A DNA stretch of 64,000 nucleotides, taken from the NCBI RefSeq assembly GCF_900167915.1, contig NZ_FUYM01000006.1, positions 1 to 64,000 of the forward strand, in the 5' to 3' direction. Origin of the DNA: Rhizorhabdus histidinilytica (GTDB lineage: Bacteria; Pseudomonadota; Alphaproteobacteria; Sphingomonadales; Sphingomonadaceae). Below, one piece after another: positions 1 to 9,127 of this stretch. Under the pieces are notes generated by a model, which was not told where the DNA came from, did no database searches, and saw only the letters and a program-made list of their open reading frames with translations. The position numbers and the translations under genes are program-made. Numbering within the stretch: position 1 is the stretch's first letter; every line of letters starts with the position of its first letter.

Positions 1-464
1 GCTTGGCTTTAACCGAACCCCGACGCCTTGAAGCCGTCGAAACCCGGAGCCGCCGCCCACATGTCCCTTCATCTTCCAACAATGTCAAAGAACCGAAAAC
101 CTTCCCTCCCCCAAGATCGCTCTTCGGGTGATCGACTTGTCGATCGGGAAGTCGGTGGCGCCTCGGTGAACCGCGTCGCCGCCGTCGGTGGAGGGGCTTC
201 TATGGGCGAGGCCTCCGCCGGTCAACAACAAAATTACAACTTTTTTGCAGCGCAAATAGAGGCCCGGAATCCGGGGCTTTCAGCGCTGCATCAGAAGAGG
301 AGATAGGAAGCGGCGACGCCGAATCAACCCCGCCGCGATTCGGGCGGCGGGAATCGCGCCGCCCGACAAGTCACTGGAACGAGCCGCTTTTCCTGTCCTG
401 CCATCATGCCCGGTCTGCGACCGATCACGAGAGGGCATCGCTCAGGCGCCGCGCGGGCTCAACC
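1..464. other. No convincing gene; two GC-rich hairpins
   Basis: I see no coding region I would defend here. A weak open frame on the plus strand at 28-306 has no recognisable domain and low-complexity Arg/Ser-rich composition. Two hairpins are visible: 262-280 (GCCCGG, AAT loop, CCGGGGC, then TTT) and 341-365 (perfect 9-bp stem CGGGCGGCG/CGCCGCCCG with a 7-nt loop). They may be terminators for a gene lying left of the window or for the leftward CBS-domain gene that ends at 465. Neither has a clean U-tract, so this is a guess. Confidence 0.4.
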
Positions 465-896
465 TCAGGCGGTCTGGATATACTCGCGCATCGCCGCAGC
501 CTCCTGCTCGATCCGCTCCATCCGCGCCTTCACCAAGTCGCCGATCGAGACGAAGCCGACCAGCACGCCGTCGTCGACCACCGGCAGATGGCGAATCCGG
601 CGCCGCGTCATCATCGCCAGCGCCTCGAGCGGCGTGGTCCTGCTCGTCACCGTGATCACCGGGGAGGTCATCGCCTCGCGCACCGGCCGATCAAGGAAGG
701 CGGCTCCGTCGCGCCGCATGCCGTAGATCATGTCGCGTTCGGACAGGATCCCCACCACCTGTTCCCGGTCGATCACCGGCACCGCGCCGATCCGCTTGTC
801 CGCGAGCAGCGCGAGCGCTTCGACCACCGGCATGTCCAGCGACACGCTGATGATGCTGTTCTCGCCTCGGTCCTGCAGAATCGCCGCAATCGTCAT
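465..896 (-). CDS. CBS-domain protein (two tandem CBS motifs)
   Basis: A 143-residue cytoplasmic protein made almost entirely of a CBS pair (Bateman module), first repeat about residues 10-65 and second about 75-130. CBS pairs bind adenosyl ligands and act as energy or redox sensors; stand-alone versions are common in alphaproteobacteria. Visible signatures are IGAVPVID...GILSERD in repeat one and IRHLPVVD...GFVSIGDLV in repeat two. I chose the ATG at 896 because GGAAGGAGG sits just upstream; a longer in-frame reading exists but has no such site. It is monocistronic as far as seen, and its ligand and partner are unknown. Confidence 0.85.
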   Translation of the reverse strand: MTIAAILQDRGENSIISVSLDMPVVEALALLADKRIGAVPVIDREQVVGILSERDMIYGMRRDGAAFLDRPVREAMTSPVITVTSRTTPLEALAMMTRRRIRHLPVVDDGVLVGFVSIGDLVKARMERIEQEAAAMREYIQTA

Positions 897-1049
897 CTCG
901 GCCTCCTTCCCCAACATGGTTCGTCCGGGGGCCGCATGGCCCTGGACTGTCAATGCCGGGTCCGGGTCGTCCGTTCCGCAACGGAGGTCCGAATGTCGCC
1001 GGGTCCCGGCGGGGTTGATGATCCCACTTTTCCGCCCCAAATGGAAGCC

Positions 1050-1367
1050 ATGTCGAAGCCCCGCAATCACCTGTCCGATCCCCAGCAGGCGGCTCGCGCC
1101 TGGCTTCGCTTCCGCTGGATCATGCGTTGGGTGATCGCGACCGCCATGTTCGCCGTCGCCGCCGCGCTCCTCTATCTCTGGGCGGACGGATCGCCGCTGA
1201 CGGTGGCGGTGGTGATCGCGACGAGCGCCGGGGTCGCGCTGTCGGTGCTGCTCGCCGGCGCGCTGATGGCGCTGATCTTCATGAGCTCGGGCACCGGCCA
1301 TGACGAGGACGTCGCCCATTTCGAACCCGAGGACGGCAGCCGCTGGGACAGGCGCCCCCGCGACTGA
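1050..1367 (+). CDS. Small two-helix membrane protein, function unknown
   Basis: About 105 residues. After a basic N-terminal segment there are two hydrophobic stretches, around residues 25-42 and 50-75, followed by an acidic soluble tail ending in EDGSRWDRRPRD. This is the pattern of a small inner-membrane protein conserved in sphingomonads, but I recognise no named family. The start at 1050 has a weak GGAAG upstream; an in-frame ATG at 1041 is an alternative. It converges with the DUF4167 gene, with a bidirectional terminator between them. It was chosen over the other frames because only this frame encodes a coherent membrane topology. Confidence 0.6.
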   Translation: MSKPRNHLSDPQQAARAWLRFRWIMRWVIATAMFAVAAALLYLWADGSPLTVAVVIATSAGVALSVLLAGALMALIFMSSGTGHDEDVAHFEPEDGSRWDRRPRD

Positions 1368-1389
1368 GCAAAAACCGGGACTGAACGCA

Positions 1390-1420
1390 AAAGGGCGACC
1401 CGAAGGCCGCCCTTTCGTTT
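1390..1420. terminator. Bidirectional rho-independent-type terminator
   Basis: Inverted repeat AAAGGGCG (1390-1397) and CGCCCTTT (1408-1415) with a 10-nt loop, followed on the plus strand by CGTTTT and on the minus strand by TTGCGTT. It lies between the convergent small membrane-protein gene and the DUF4167 gene, so it can end both transcripts. Confidence 0.75.
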
Positions 1421-1441
1421 TCCAGCCATATGCGAAGCCGC

Positions 1442-2281
1442 TCAGGCCGCTGCGGTCTCACCGCGCGGTTTGCGGGTCCGGGTCCGCGGACGCGGGGCTT
1501 CGTCGCCCTCGCCGCCGTCATTGACCGGTGCCTGCAGCGTCAGCGACGGGGGCAGGCGATCGACCTCGATCTGCTCGGCCGCCTCGGCGGGCTTCGCCTT
1601 CGGCGGGCGGCCACGACGGCGGACCGGCGCGGCGGGCTCCTCCTCGGCGGCAGCGAGCGGCTCGGGCCCCGCCTGGGCCAGCGGCAGCTCGGGCGCCACC
1701 GACGGCGCCTCGACATGACGATCGGTACGCGGGGCGCGGCCACGGCGCGGCCGACGATCCTCGTCCTCGCCGTCGGCATCGACGGGGGCCTGGGCCTGGG
1801 CCGTAACGGGCGCCTCGGCCTCGACATCACGGTCGCGGGCATCCCGCTCGCGGCGCGGCTCGGCATCGCGGTCCCGGTCGCGGCGATGGAAGCCCCGCTC
1901 CTGCCCGGGGCCACGCGCCGGCTGCTGCTCGTCGGCGCCGATCCGCTCGCCCTCGTCGCCATATTCCTCGTCGGCGGCGCCGCTGAACTCGTCACGGCGC
2001 GGACGCGGCTGCTGATCCTCGAAGCGCGAGCGGCTCTCGCTCAGCACCCGGAAATAATGGTCCGCGAACTGCAGATAATATTCGGTGTTGACCCGGTCGC
2101 CCTGCATCTGGGCGTCGCGCGCCAGCGCCTTGTATTTCTCAAGAAGCTGGGCCGCGTTGCCGCGCGCACGATTGTCGATGCGGTTGCCGCGATCCTGGCC
2201 GCCGTTGGAACCGTTCGGCCGGGGCGCGCCCGACCCACCGCCACGACCGCGACGGCGGCCGTTCTGCCGATTATTGATCAA
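1442..2281 (-). CDS. DUF4167 domain-containing protein
   Basis: 279 residues. The N-terminal 85 residues carry the DUF4167 domain: a basic Arg/Gly-rich start, then a conserved helical segment (NAAQLLEKYKALARDAQ ... DRVNTEYYLQFADHYFRVL). The remainder is low-complexity, rich in Arg, Asp, Glu, Pro and Ala, and ends in an Arg/Lys tail, which suggests a nucleic-acid-associated or disordered protein. The family is found next to prmC in many alphaproteobacteria, as here. The function is not known. The 295-nt gap to prmC holds no gene I can support. Translation starts at ATG 2281 (MINNRQNG). Confidence 0.85.
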   Translation of the reverse strand: MINNRQNGRRRGRGGGSGAPRPNGSNGGQDRGNRIDNRARGNAAQLLEKYKALARDAQMQGDRVNTEYYLQFADHYFRVLSESRSRFEDQQPRPRRDEFSGAADEEYGDEGERIGADEQQPARGPGQERGFHRRDRDRDAEPRRERDARDRDVEAEAPVTAQAQAPVDADGEDEDRRPRRGRAPRTDRHVEAPSVAPELPLAQAGPEPLAAAEEEPAAPVRRRGRPPKAKPAEAAEQIEVDRLPPSLTLQAPVNDGGEGDEAPRPRTRTRKPRGETAAA

Positions 2282-2576
2282 CTTTCCGATGTCCTCGTCA
2301 CTGGTGGTATCGGTTCACCACTCCCATTTCCGGGACCACCCCGGAACCTGTCGGGGCCCCGCCCCAAACCGTCCTATGATGCACGCCGCCCCAAGGCGCG
2401 GGCCGGTCAAGGCCCGCATCCGCCATGTGACAAGGCCGCCGAAAAAGGCGTCCGTGACATTGGAGGTCGTAGCATCGGGCCGGTGCGCAATGGCATCCCG
2501 AGCCCTGTCCATGGACCTGATGTAGGGGCTCGCGCGGCATTTTCCAAGCGGAATATGCTGGCTTTCGACAAAAGGT

Positions 2577-3401
2577 TCAGGCGCGGACGAGGATCGCCCG
2601 GTCGCGCCCCGCGAGATCGCGGCGGACCGATCCGGCGAGCCCGTGGCGGGCGAACAGCGCGACCACGGCATCCCCTTGCTCCGCCCCGATCTCGACCGCG
2701 GCAAGGCCGCCCGGCGCGAGCAGCCGGCCGATCATCGGCGCCAACCGGCGATAATCGTCGAGCCCGTCGGGGCCCGCGAACAGTGCCGAGGCCGGCTCGT
2801 GCCCCACCACGTCGGGCGCGAGGCGCGCGCCGCTCTCGACATAGGGGGGATTGCACAGCAGCAGGTCGAAGCGCTCGTCGATCCCCTCGGCCCAGTCGCC
2901 CATCCGGATCTCGGCCCGGCCAGCCAGGCCCAGCCGGGCGGCATTGTCCCGCGCGATCGCCGCCGCAGCCGCGGACCTGTCGACGCCGATCCCGCTCGCC
3001 GCCGGCCATTGCGCCAGGGCCGCCAGCAGTAGCGCCCCCGATCCGACGCCGAGGTCGAGGATGCGCGCCGGCCCCGCAGCGGCGAAATGCTCGACCGCAG
3101 CCTCGATCAGCGTCTCGCTGTCGGGACGCGGGATCAGCACGCCGGGGCCGACCTTCAGGCTGATCGTCCAGAAATCGCGCTCGCCGACGATATAGGCGAC
3201 CGGCTCCCGCGCCAGCCGCCGCGCCAGCAGCGGCTCGAACGCGGCAGGCGCGGGATCGTCGAGCCGTCCCAGCAGCATCCCATCCCGCGACACGCCCAAC
3301 GCATGCGCCATCAGCAGTTCGGCATCGAGCCGCGCGGTGTCGCTGGTCGCGGAGAGCGCCGCCGCCGCGCGGACGAGGGCCGCGCGAACCGTCTCAGCCA
3401 T
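2577..3401 (-). CDS. prmC: Peptide chain release factor N5-glutamine methyltransferase
   Basis: PrmC (HemK) methylates the glutamine of the GGQ motif of release factors, using S-adenosylmethionine. The 274-residue protein has the usual helical N-terminal domain (about 1-85) and a Rossmann methyltransferase domain with the SAM motif DLGVGSG (116-122) and the diagnostic NPPY motif (184-187) that holds the glutamine side chain. Its start overlaps the 3' end of prfA by 8 nt, and prfA encodes its substrate RF1, so the two are translationally coupled. Length and motifs are normal for the family. Confidence 0.96.
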   Translation of the reverse strand: MAETVRAALVRAAAALSATSDTARLDAELLMAHALGVSRDGMLLGRLDDPAPAAFEPLLARRLAREPVAYIVGERDFWTISLKVGPGVLIPRPDSETLIEAAVEHFAAAGPARILDLGVGSGALLLAALAQWPAASGIGVDRSAAAAAIARDNAARLGLAGRAEIRMGDWAEGIDERFDLLLCNPPYVESGARLAPDVVGHEPASALFAGPDGLDDYRRLAPMIGRLLAPGGLAAVEIGAEQGDAVVALFARHGLAGSVRRDLAGRDRAILVRA

Positions 3402-4476
3402 CCAGCTGAGCGAGCCGTTCGGCCTCGTCCTCGGCGATCAGTGCGCCGACCAGTTCGTCGAGCCCCGGCCCTTCGAGGATTTCCGACAGGCGGTGGAGGG
3501 TCAGGTTGATGCGATGATCGGTCACCCGCCCCTGCGGGAAATTATAGGTGCGGATGCGTTCGGAGCGGTCGCCCGACCCGACCATCGACTTGCGCGCGCC
3601 GGCCCGCTCGCTCGCCAGCCGCTCACGCTCCATCTCGTAGAGCCGGGTGCGCAGCACCTTGAGCGCCTTGGCCTTGTTCTTGTGCTGAGACTTCTCGTCC
3701 TGCTGGATCACCACCAGGCCGGTCGGCAGATGGGTGATGCGGACCGCGCTGTCGGTGGTGTTGACCGACTGGCCGCCTGGTCCCGACGACCGATAGACGT
3801 CGATCCGCAGATCCTTGTCGTCGATATGGACGTCGACCTCCTCGGCCTCGGGCAGCACCGCGACGGTGGCCGCCGAGGTGTGGATCCGTCCGCCCGATTC
3901 GGTGACCGGCACGCGCTGCACGCGGTGGACGCCGCTCTCGAACTTCAGCCGCGCGAACACCCCCGCGCCGGTGACGCTCGCGACCACTTCCTTGTAGCCG
4001 CCGAGGTCGGCCGCGCTCGCCGAGATCAGCTCGACCCGCCAGCCGCGATCCTCGGCATAGCGCTGGTACATGCGGAACAGGTCGCCCGCGAACAGCGCCG
4101 CCTCGTCGCCGCCGGTGCCGGCGCGGATCTCGAGCATCGCCGAACGCTCGTCCGCGGCGTCGCGCGGCAGCAGCTTGAGCGCCAGCGTGCGTTCCGCTTC
4201 GGGCAGGCGGGCGCGGATCTCCTCGGCCTCCTCGATCGCCATGGCACGCAGCTCGGCATCACCCGCCTCGTCCTCCGCCATGCCCTTGAGCACCTCGAGC
4301 TCGGCGCGCAACCGCCGCACCTCGCCCGCCGCCTGGGCGACCGGCTCGATCTCGGCATAGTCCTTGGAAAGCTGGACGAACTGGTCCGACGGCAGGTCGC
4401 CGCGCGCCATCAGCGCCTGGAGCTCGTCGCGACGAGCCTCGATCTGCGCGATCCGCGCCGAGGTTATCCCCGCCAT
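3394..4476 (-). CDS. prfA: Peptide chain release factor 1
   Basis: RF1 recognises UAA and UAG stop codons and triggers peptide release on the ribosome. The 360-residue length is standard. The catalytic GGQ lies at residues 234-236 within [11 protein letters not shown], and the stop-codon-reading PxT tripeptide is PVT at 190-192. The N-terminal half is the helical domain 1. The gene sits between hisS (4-nt gap upstream) and prmC (8-nt overlap downstream), a conserved alphaproteobacterial order, so all three are probably on one transcript. Confidence 0.97.
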   Translation of the reverse strand: MAGITSARIAQIEARRDELQALMARGDLPSDQFVQLSKDYAEIEPVAQAAGEVRRLRAELEVLKGMAEDEAGDAELRAMAIEEAEEIRARLPEAERTLALKLLPRDAADERSAMLEIRAGTGGDEAALFAGDLFRMYQRYAEDRGWRVELISASAADLGGYKEVVASVTGAGVFARLKFESGVHRVQRVPVTESGGRIHTSAATVAVLPEAEEVDVHIDDKDLRIDVYRSSGPGGQSVNTTDSAVRITHLPTGLVVIQQDEKSQHKNKAKALKVLRTRLYEMERERLASERAGARKSMVGSGDRSERIRTYNFPQGRVTDHRINLTLHRLSEILEGPGLDELVGALIAEDEAERLAQLDG

Positions 4477-4480
4477 GGCG

Positions 4481-5728
4481 TCAGCCCCGGATCGCCGCCA
4501 CGAGAGCGTCGATCGCCACGGGGCCCTGGGTCTGCGCGGCCATGTCCTTGAGCGACACCTCGCCGCGCGCGACCTCGTCGTCGCCGATGATCACCGCATA
4601 ACGCGCGCCGCTGGCATCGGCCTTCTGCATCCGCCGCTTCATATTGCCCTTATAGGCCATGTCGGCAGCGATGCCGGCGCGGCGCAGGTCGGCCAGTGCG
4701 CGGGCCGCGAGGGCCTGTGCGCCTTCGCCCATCGGCACCACCGCGACCTCGATCCGCTCGGGCGCCGGCAGGTCGATCAGCATCGCCAGCCGCTCGATCC
4801 CCGCCGCCCAGCCGACCGCCGGCGTAACCGGGCCGCCGAGCGTCTCGATCAGCCCGTCATAGCGGCCGCCGCCCAGCACCGTGCCCTGCGCGCCGAGCCG
4901 GTCGGTGACGAACTCGAACGCGGTGTGGCGGTAATAATCGAGCCCGCGCACCAGCCGCGCGTTGCGCGTCCAGGCCACCCCCGCGGCGTCGAGCCCTTTG
5001 GTCACCGCCGCGAAGAAGGCGCCCGCCTCGGCCGAAAGATAATCGTCGATCTCGGGCGCGGCGTCGGCGATGGGGCGATCGCGCGGGTCCTTCGAATCGA
5101 GAATGCGCAGCGGGTTCTTGGCCAGCCGGTCGAGGCTGTCCTCGCTCAGCTCGCCGCGATGCTTCTCGAAATGCGCGACCAGCGCGGCGCGCCACGCCTC
5201 GCGCGTCTCGCCGTCGCCGAGCGTGTTGAGCGTCAGCGTCACGCCGTCCGCGACCCCGAGCTCGCGCAGCAACTGGTCGGCCATGCACAGCAGCTCGACA
5301 TCGGCCTGCGGCTCGGCGGCGCCGATCACCTCGGCGTCGAGCTGGTGGAACTGGCGGTAGCGCCCCTTCTGCGGCCGTTCGTAGCGGAACAGCGGGCCGT
5401 GGGTCGCGACCTTGAGCGGCGCATGCTGCTGCCAGCCCTCGGTCAGATAGGCGCGGGCGATGCCGGCGGTGAATTCGGGGCGCAGCGTCACCGAATCGCC
5501 GCCGCGGTCCTCGAAGCTGTACATCTCCTTGGAGACGACGTCGGTCGTCTCGCCCAGCGAACGGGCGAAGACCGCGGTCGGCTCGAACACGGGCACCTCG
5601 ACCCGGCCGAAGCCATAGAGGCGGCGGACCCGATCGAAGGTCTGGACGACATGGCCGAAGCGCAATGCCTGCTCGCCCAGCATATCCTGCGTGCCCCGGA
5701 TCGGGCGCGGTGTTTCGATCCTGCTCAT
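4481..5728 (-). CDS. hisS: Histidyl-tRNA synthetase
   Basis: A class II aminoacyl-tRNA synthetase that charges tRNA-His in the cytoplasm. The protein has 415 residues, normal for HisRS. Visible motifs are the N-terminal [10 protein letters not shown] segment, class II motif 2 around [20 protein letters not shown], the HisRS signature [12 protein letters not shown], and GGRYDGL before motif 3. A C-terminal anticodon-binding domain follows from about residue 320. It is the first gene of the leftward hisS-prfA-prmC run; the start at 5728 faces ppa, with about 210 nt of shared upstream DNA. Confidence 0.97.
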   Translation of the reverse strand: MSRIETPRPIRGTQDMLGEQALRFGHVVQTFDRVRRLYGFGRVEVPVFEPTAVFARSLGETTDVVSKEMYSFEDRGGDSVTLRPEFTAGIARAYLTEGWQQHAPLKVATHGPLFRYERPQKGRYRQFHQLDAEVIGAAEPQADVELLCMADQLLRELGVADGVTLTLNTLGDGETREAWRAALVAHFEKHRGELSEDSLDRLAKNPLRILDSKDPRDRPIADAAPEIDDYLSAEAGAFFAAVTKGLDAAGVAWTRNARLVRGLDYYRHTAFEFVTDRLGAQGTVLGGGRYDGLIETLGGPVTPAVGWAAGIERLAMLIDLPAPERIEVAVVPMGEGAQALAARALADLRRAGIAADMAYKGNMKRRMQKADASGARYAVIIGDDEVARGEVSLKDMAAQTQGPVAIDALVAAIRG

Positions 5729-5938
5729 GCCGCGCCCTTATCGTCCCTTTGGCCGGGGTGGAAGCGCTTTGCGATTCCCCGGCCATGTGGGGACGGGCGA
5801 TGCGGAGGCCCGAAAATCATGGTAAAAGCATAGCTTGCAGGGACTTGGCGCGCGCGAACGCCCTTCCGTCGCGGAAAACCGCCATATCATCCCTATTGGC
5901 GCTTGGAATCCGATGCGGTGCAGCATAAAGGCGCGGCC

Positions 5939-6478
5939 ATGAACATCGACCTCATCCCCGTGGGCGACGATCCGCCCAACAGCCTCAACGTCATCATCGA
6001 AGTGCCGGTGGGCGGCGAACCCGTGAAATATGAGTTCGACAAGAAGTCGGGCGCGTTGTTCGTCGACCGCATCCTGCACACGCCGATGCGCTATCCCGCC
6101 AATTACGGCTTCGTGCCCCACACGCTGTCGCCCGACGGCGATCCGCTCGACGCGCTGGTCGTCGCGCGCTCGCCCTTCGTGCCGGGCTGCGTCGTCCGCG
6201 CCCGCCCGATCGCGGTGCTCAACCTCGAGGACGAACATGGCGGCGACGAGAAGCTCGTCTGCGTGCCGGTCGACAGCACCTTCCCTTATTATACCGACGT
6301 CAACGAGCGTGACGACCTGCCGCAGATCGTGCTGCAGCAGATCGAGCACTTCTTCACCCACTATAAGGACCTCGAAGCCGAGAAGTGGGTGCGGATCGGC
6401 ACCTGGGGCGGCGCCAGCGACGCGCGCACCATCGTGCTCGAAGCGATCGACCGGGCGAAGCAGGCCAAGGCGGCCTGA
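5939..6478 (+). CDS. ppa: Inorganic pyrophosphatase (family I)
   Basis: Hydrolyses pyrophosphate to phosphate and so drives biosynthetic reactions; soluble hexameric Mg-dependent enzyme. The 179 residues match the usual length of about 175-180. The family signature DGDPLD (66-71) supplies the metal-binding aspartates, and the preceding YPANYGFVPHT segment is also typical. I start at ATG 5939 (MNIDLIPVGDD) because this matches the conserved N-terminus of sphingomonad enzymes; an upstream in-frame ATG at 5903 would add a non-conserved 12 residues. It diverges from hisS and is followed by a palindromic repeat. Confidence 0.96.
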   Translation: MNIDLIPVGDDPPNSLNVIIEVPVGGEPVKYEFDKKSGALFVDRILHTPMRYPANYGFVPHTLSPDGDPLDALVVARSPFVPGCVVRARPIAVLNLEDEHGGDEKLVCVPVDSTFPYYTDVNERDDLPQIVLQQIEHFFTHYKDLEAEKWVRIGTWGGASDARTIVLEAIDRAKQAKAA

Positions 6479-6497
6479 CACCCTGGAAAGAACCCAC

Positions 6498-6580
6498 CGT
6501 CATTCCAGCGAAAGCTGGAATCTCCTACCTTTCGGTAGCACCGACAGAGAAGTGAGATCCCGGCTTTCGCCGGGATGACG
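6498..6580. repeat. REP-like element of paired GAAA-loop palindromes
   Basis: Three small hairpins stand in series. They are TTCCAGC-GAAA-GCTGGAA on the left (arm 6498-6524), CTACC-TTTC-GGTAG in the middle (6525-6538), and TCCCGGC-TTTC-GCCGGGA on the right (6554-6580). The two outer arms are also imperfect inverted copies of each other (CGTCATTCC... against ...GGGATGACG), with compensating changes that keep each hairpin paired. This matches the REP family seen between sphingomonad genes. It lies just 3' of ppa and could act as a transcript end. Confidence 0.7.
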
Positions 6581-6620
6581 GCCCTCTTCTCCTCAACCAC
6601 ATCCCCCTTGCGCGACGACG

Positions 6621-6636
6621 TACCGATCGGTACGGT
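6621..6636. promoter_or_regulatory. Perfect 16-bp palindrome before the MFS gene
   Basis: CGTACCGATCGGTACG is an uninterrupted palindrome ending 6 nt before the ATG at 6643. Its form resembles TetR-family operators, but no TetR gene is adjacent. Its position would let a bound protein block transcription or initiation of the MFS gene. Confidence 0.45.
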
Positions 6637-6642
6637 CGCGCC

Positions 6643-7899
6643 ATGCTCTATCGTCGCGCCACCGGACAGCGCTATGCCTTCGTCGTCATAGCGGTCACCT
6701 TCTTCGCCCTGCTCGTCGCGGCGGCGCTGCGCTCGGCGCCGAGCGTGCTGATCCTGCCGCTCGAAGCGCATTTCGGCTGGGACCGCGCGACCATCTCCTT
6801 CGCCGCGGCGGTCGGTATCTTCCTCTACGGCCTGACCGGCCCGTTCGCGGCCGCGCTGATGCAGTCGATCGGCATCCGCCGGACGATGATCGGCAGCCTC
6901 GCGCTGATGGCGGCGTCCAGCCTCGCCAGCCTGTGGATGACCGAGAGCTGGCATTATGTGCTGAGCTGGGGCGTAATCTCGGGTATCGGCAGCGGCGCGA
7001 TCGCGCCGGTGCTCGGCGCGACCGTGGTCAACCGCTGGTTCGCGACGCGGCGCGGGCTGATGATCGGCCTGCTCACCGCGAGCACCGCGACCGGATCGCT
7101 GCTGTTCCTGCCCGCCATGGCCTGGCTGACCCGCAACGGCGCCTGGACGCCGGTGGCGCTCGCGGTCGGGCTGGCCGCCGCCGCGCTGATCCCGGTGGTC
7201 TGGCTGCTGATGCCCGATGGCCCGGCGGCGATCGGTGCCGAACGCTATGGCGAAGCGCCCGGCACCCCGCCGCCGGCCGAGAACCGGCGCGGCGCGATGC
7301 TGGCGATCACCACCCTGGCCGAGGGGATGCGCAGCCGGGCCTTCTGGCTGCTGTTCGGCACCTTCTTCGTCTGCGGGCTGACCACCAACGGCCTCGTCGG
7401 CACCCACCTGATCGCCTATTGCGGCGACAACGGCATTTCGCCGGTGCAGGCGGCGGGGCTGCTGTCGCTCATGGGCCTGTTCGACCTGATCGGCACCACC
7501 GCCTCGGGCTGGCTGACCGATCGCTACGATCCGCGCAAGCTGCTGTTCGTCTATTACGCGCTGCGCGGCCTGTCGTTGATGGCATTGCCGGCGCTCGATT
7601 TCCAGCCGACCGGCCTGCTGCTCTTCGCGGTCTTCTACGGGCTCGACTGGATCGCCACGGTGCCGCCGACCGTGGCGCTGGCGACCCGCCATTTCGGCGA
7701 GGCGAAGGCGCCGATCATCTTCGGCTGGGTGATGACCGGCCACCAGATCGGTGCCGCCGTCGCCGCATTCGGCGCGGGCCTGATCCGCGAGCAGACGGGC
7801 AGCTACCTGCTCGCCTTCGCCATCGCAGGCGCGTTCGGCGTGCTTGCCGCCTTCGCCGCGATGGGTCTCGGCCACAAGGCGCCGGCCTTCGCACATTGA
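6643..7899 (+). CDS. Major facilitator superfamily transporter
   Basis: 418 residues with about twelve hydrophobic segments, two sets of six divided by a hydrophilic central loop near residues 195-225. MFS motif A-like sequence (GWLTDRYDPRKLL) follows TM8, and an N-terminal counterpart lies after TM2. The overall look is that of the oxalate/formate-antiporter-like or monocarboxylate-type MFS branch used for small organic acids. The substrate cannot be read from sequence. The gene stands alone, preceded by a 16-bp palindrome and followed by tRNA-Pro. The start at 6643 has no strong Shine-Dalgarno but begins with the expected basic residues before TM1. Confidence 0.85.
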   Translation: MLYRRATGQRYAFVVIAVTFFALLVAAALRSAPSVLILPLEAHFGWDRATISFAAAVGIFLYGLTGPFAAALMQSIGIRRTMIGSLALMAASSLASLWMTESWHYVLSWGVISGIGSGAIAPVLGATVVNRWFATRRGLMIGLLTASTATGSLLFLPAMAWLTRNGAWTPVALAVGLAAAALIPVVWLLMPDGPAAIGAERYGEAPGTPPPAENRRGAMLAITTLAEGMRSRAFWLLFGTFFVCGLTTNGLVGTHLIAYCGDNGISPVQAAGLLSLMGLFDLIGTTASGWLTDRYDPRKLLFVYYALRGLSLMALPALDFQPTGLLLFAVFYGLDWIATVPPTVALATRHFGEAKAPIIFGWVMTGHQIGAAVAAFGAGLIREQTGSYLLAFAIAGAFGVLAAFAAMGLGHKAPAFAH

Positions 7900-7949
7900 G
7901 CCATGGGGAACGGCGGTCGGCTTCCGCCGAAAAAGTCGAAAACAGCCCC

Positions 7950-7978
7950 TTGCATGGAATCGGAGCGCCCCCTATAGG
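7950..7978 (+). promoter_or_regulatory. Probable sigma-70 promoter of tRNA-Pro
   Basis: TTGCAT (7950-7955), a 17-nt spacer and TATAGG (7973-7978) form a housekeeping-type promoter about 60-90 nt before the tRNA. Initiation near 7985 would give a 5' leader of about 50 nt containing the inverted repeat 7995-8003/8023-8031. Confidence 0.5.
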
Positions 7979-8037
7979 GCCCCGACTTGGCTCAATCCGG
8001 TCGGCTCCCGAAGCCGAAAAAACGACCGGATCTCCGT

Positions 8038-8114
8038 CGGGGAGTAGCTCAGCCTGGTAGAGCACTGTCTTCGGGAGGCAGGGGCCGGAGGTTCGAATCC
8101 TCTCTCCCCGACCA
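8038..8114 (+). tRNA. tRNA-Pro (anticodon CGG)
   Basis: A 77-nt cloverleaf with acceptor stem CGGGGAG/CTCCCCG, discriminator A and an encoded CCA end. The D arm reads GCTC...GAGC, and the anticodon arm CTGTC-TTCGGGA-GGCAG places CGG at positions 34-36. The T arm contains GGTTCGAATCC. It reads CCG proline codons, which are heavily used in this GC-rich genome. Confidence 0.96.
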
Positions 8115-8130
8115 TTTTCCTTTCCATGCT

Positions 8131-8646
8131 TCATCGCTCCTCGCGCCAGCGGGCGAGCCGGTCGTCATAGTCCGATCGCCGCTCGTCCAGGGCGCGTGTC
8201 AGGCGGTCGATCGCGCGGCGGTGCTTCGCCTCCAGCTGGCGCTTGCGGCGGGACAGCGCCTCGATCTTCCGGACGACCTCGTCCAGCTCGGCCCTTCGCG
8301 CCGCCTCCGCCTCGGCCAGCGCGGCTTCGGCCCGGTCCACCGCAGCCCTGCTCGGTCGCGGCGGCGCGCGGCGCGGAGGCGCAGCGGCCCGGCTGCGCTT
8401 CGGCCGATCCTTCTCGATCGATGCCAGATGCTCGTCGGCGGTGCCCCGCGCCCGCCTGATGACGGTGCCGGGCTTTTCCAGCGGCTCGCGCGTCAGCTCC
8501 GGCTCGGTGACGAGCTCGGCCGCACCGGTCGCGAAGAGATCATGATCGCTGCCCCAGGCATCGAGGGCGGCCTTGCGGCTAGGGGCCGCGACATAGGCGT
8601 CATGAAAGCCGATCGCCGTCCGGAACACCTTCAGCCTGCGCGCCAT
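8131..8646 (-). CDS. Conserved hypothetical protein with C-terminal coiled coil
   Basis: 171 residues. The first 45 form a compact segment (MARRLKVFRTAIGFHDAYVAAPSRKAALDAWG...) that reads like a small alpha/beta unit. The middle is basic and Pro/Ala-rich. From about residue 100 to the end it is a charged heptad-patterned coiled coil dense in Arg, Glu and Ala. I do not recognise a function; proteins with this start occur in sphingomonads. It converges with tRNA-Pro and ends 16 nt after it. Coding support comes from the ordered N-terminal segment and long regular helix. Confidence 0.65.
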   Translation of the reverse strand: MARRLKVFRTAIGFHDAYVAAPSRKAALDAWGSDHDLFATGAAELVTEPELTREPLEKPGTVIRRARGTADEHLASIEKDRPKRSRAAAPPRRAPPRPSRAAVDRAEAALAEAEAARRAELDEVVRKIEALSRRKRQLEAKHRRAIDRLTRALDERRSDYDDRLARWREER

Positions 8647-8711
8647 CCCGTTTCTCCCGACAGGACAACGACGCGCGCGACGCGAGGTTCACCGAACCGC
8701 CACCACGACGC

Positions 8712-9059
8712 CTAGCGCCGCCGCGATCGGCCGCCCGATCCCCCGGAGCGCCACCGCTCGATCGCGAAGATGACCAGCGGCCAGAACAGCGTGTTGATCA
8801 CGTCGCTGGCGGTGTCGGGCATCCAGCGGCCATGGTGAAGCCGGTCGAGGATCTCGTTGATCAATTCCGCCGCGGCGACCACGGCGAGCGGCACCGGCGA
8901 GGCGAAGGAGCGCCGGGTGAACAGCCGGGCAAGAACCAGGATCAGCAGCCCCGCATGGACGTGGAGCAGCTGATCCGGGAAGCCGGTCGCGGCGGCGATC
9001 CGCTCGACCAGCTCGGCATAGGCATCGACGATGGGGCGGAGATAGCGTTCGATCGGCAT
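8712..9059 (-). CDS. Small membrane protein, function unknown
   Basis: 115 residues with an amphipathic N-terminus and two hydrophobic segments near residues 36-50 and 54-68, with a third near 88-102, ending in a basic Gly/Ser/Arg tail. The central segment (ELINEILDRLHHGRWMPDTASDVINTLFWP) resembles small VanZ-like membrane proteins, but the match is too weak to name. It is leftward and separate from the coiled-coil gene downstream. No strong Shine-Dalgarno is seen at 9059. Confidence 0.6.
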   Translation of the reverse strand: MPIERYLRPIVDAYAELVERIAAATGFPDQLLHVHAGLLILVLARLFTRRSFASPVPLAVVAAAELINEILDRLHHGRWMPDTASDVINTLFWPLVIFAIERWRSGGSGGRSRRR

Positions 9060-9127
9060 CCCCGCCTGCTGGCCGAGCCCGCGGTGAACGTCAACGGCGA
9101 TCTGGAATCGGCTTCAAGACCGGGCCG

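Noticed and set aside
28-306. Possible 92-residue gene at the left end
   Set aside because: No Shine-Dalgarno, no recognisable fold, and its 3' part runs into a hairpin; treated as non-coding.
5896-5938. TTGGAA-N17-TAAAGG as a promoter for ppa
   Set aside because: It would place the transcription start at or after the chosen start codon, so it cannot serve the annotated protein.
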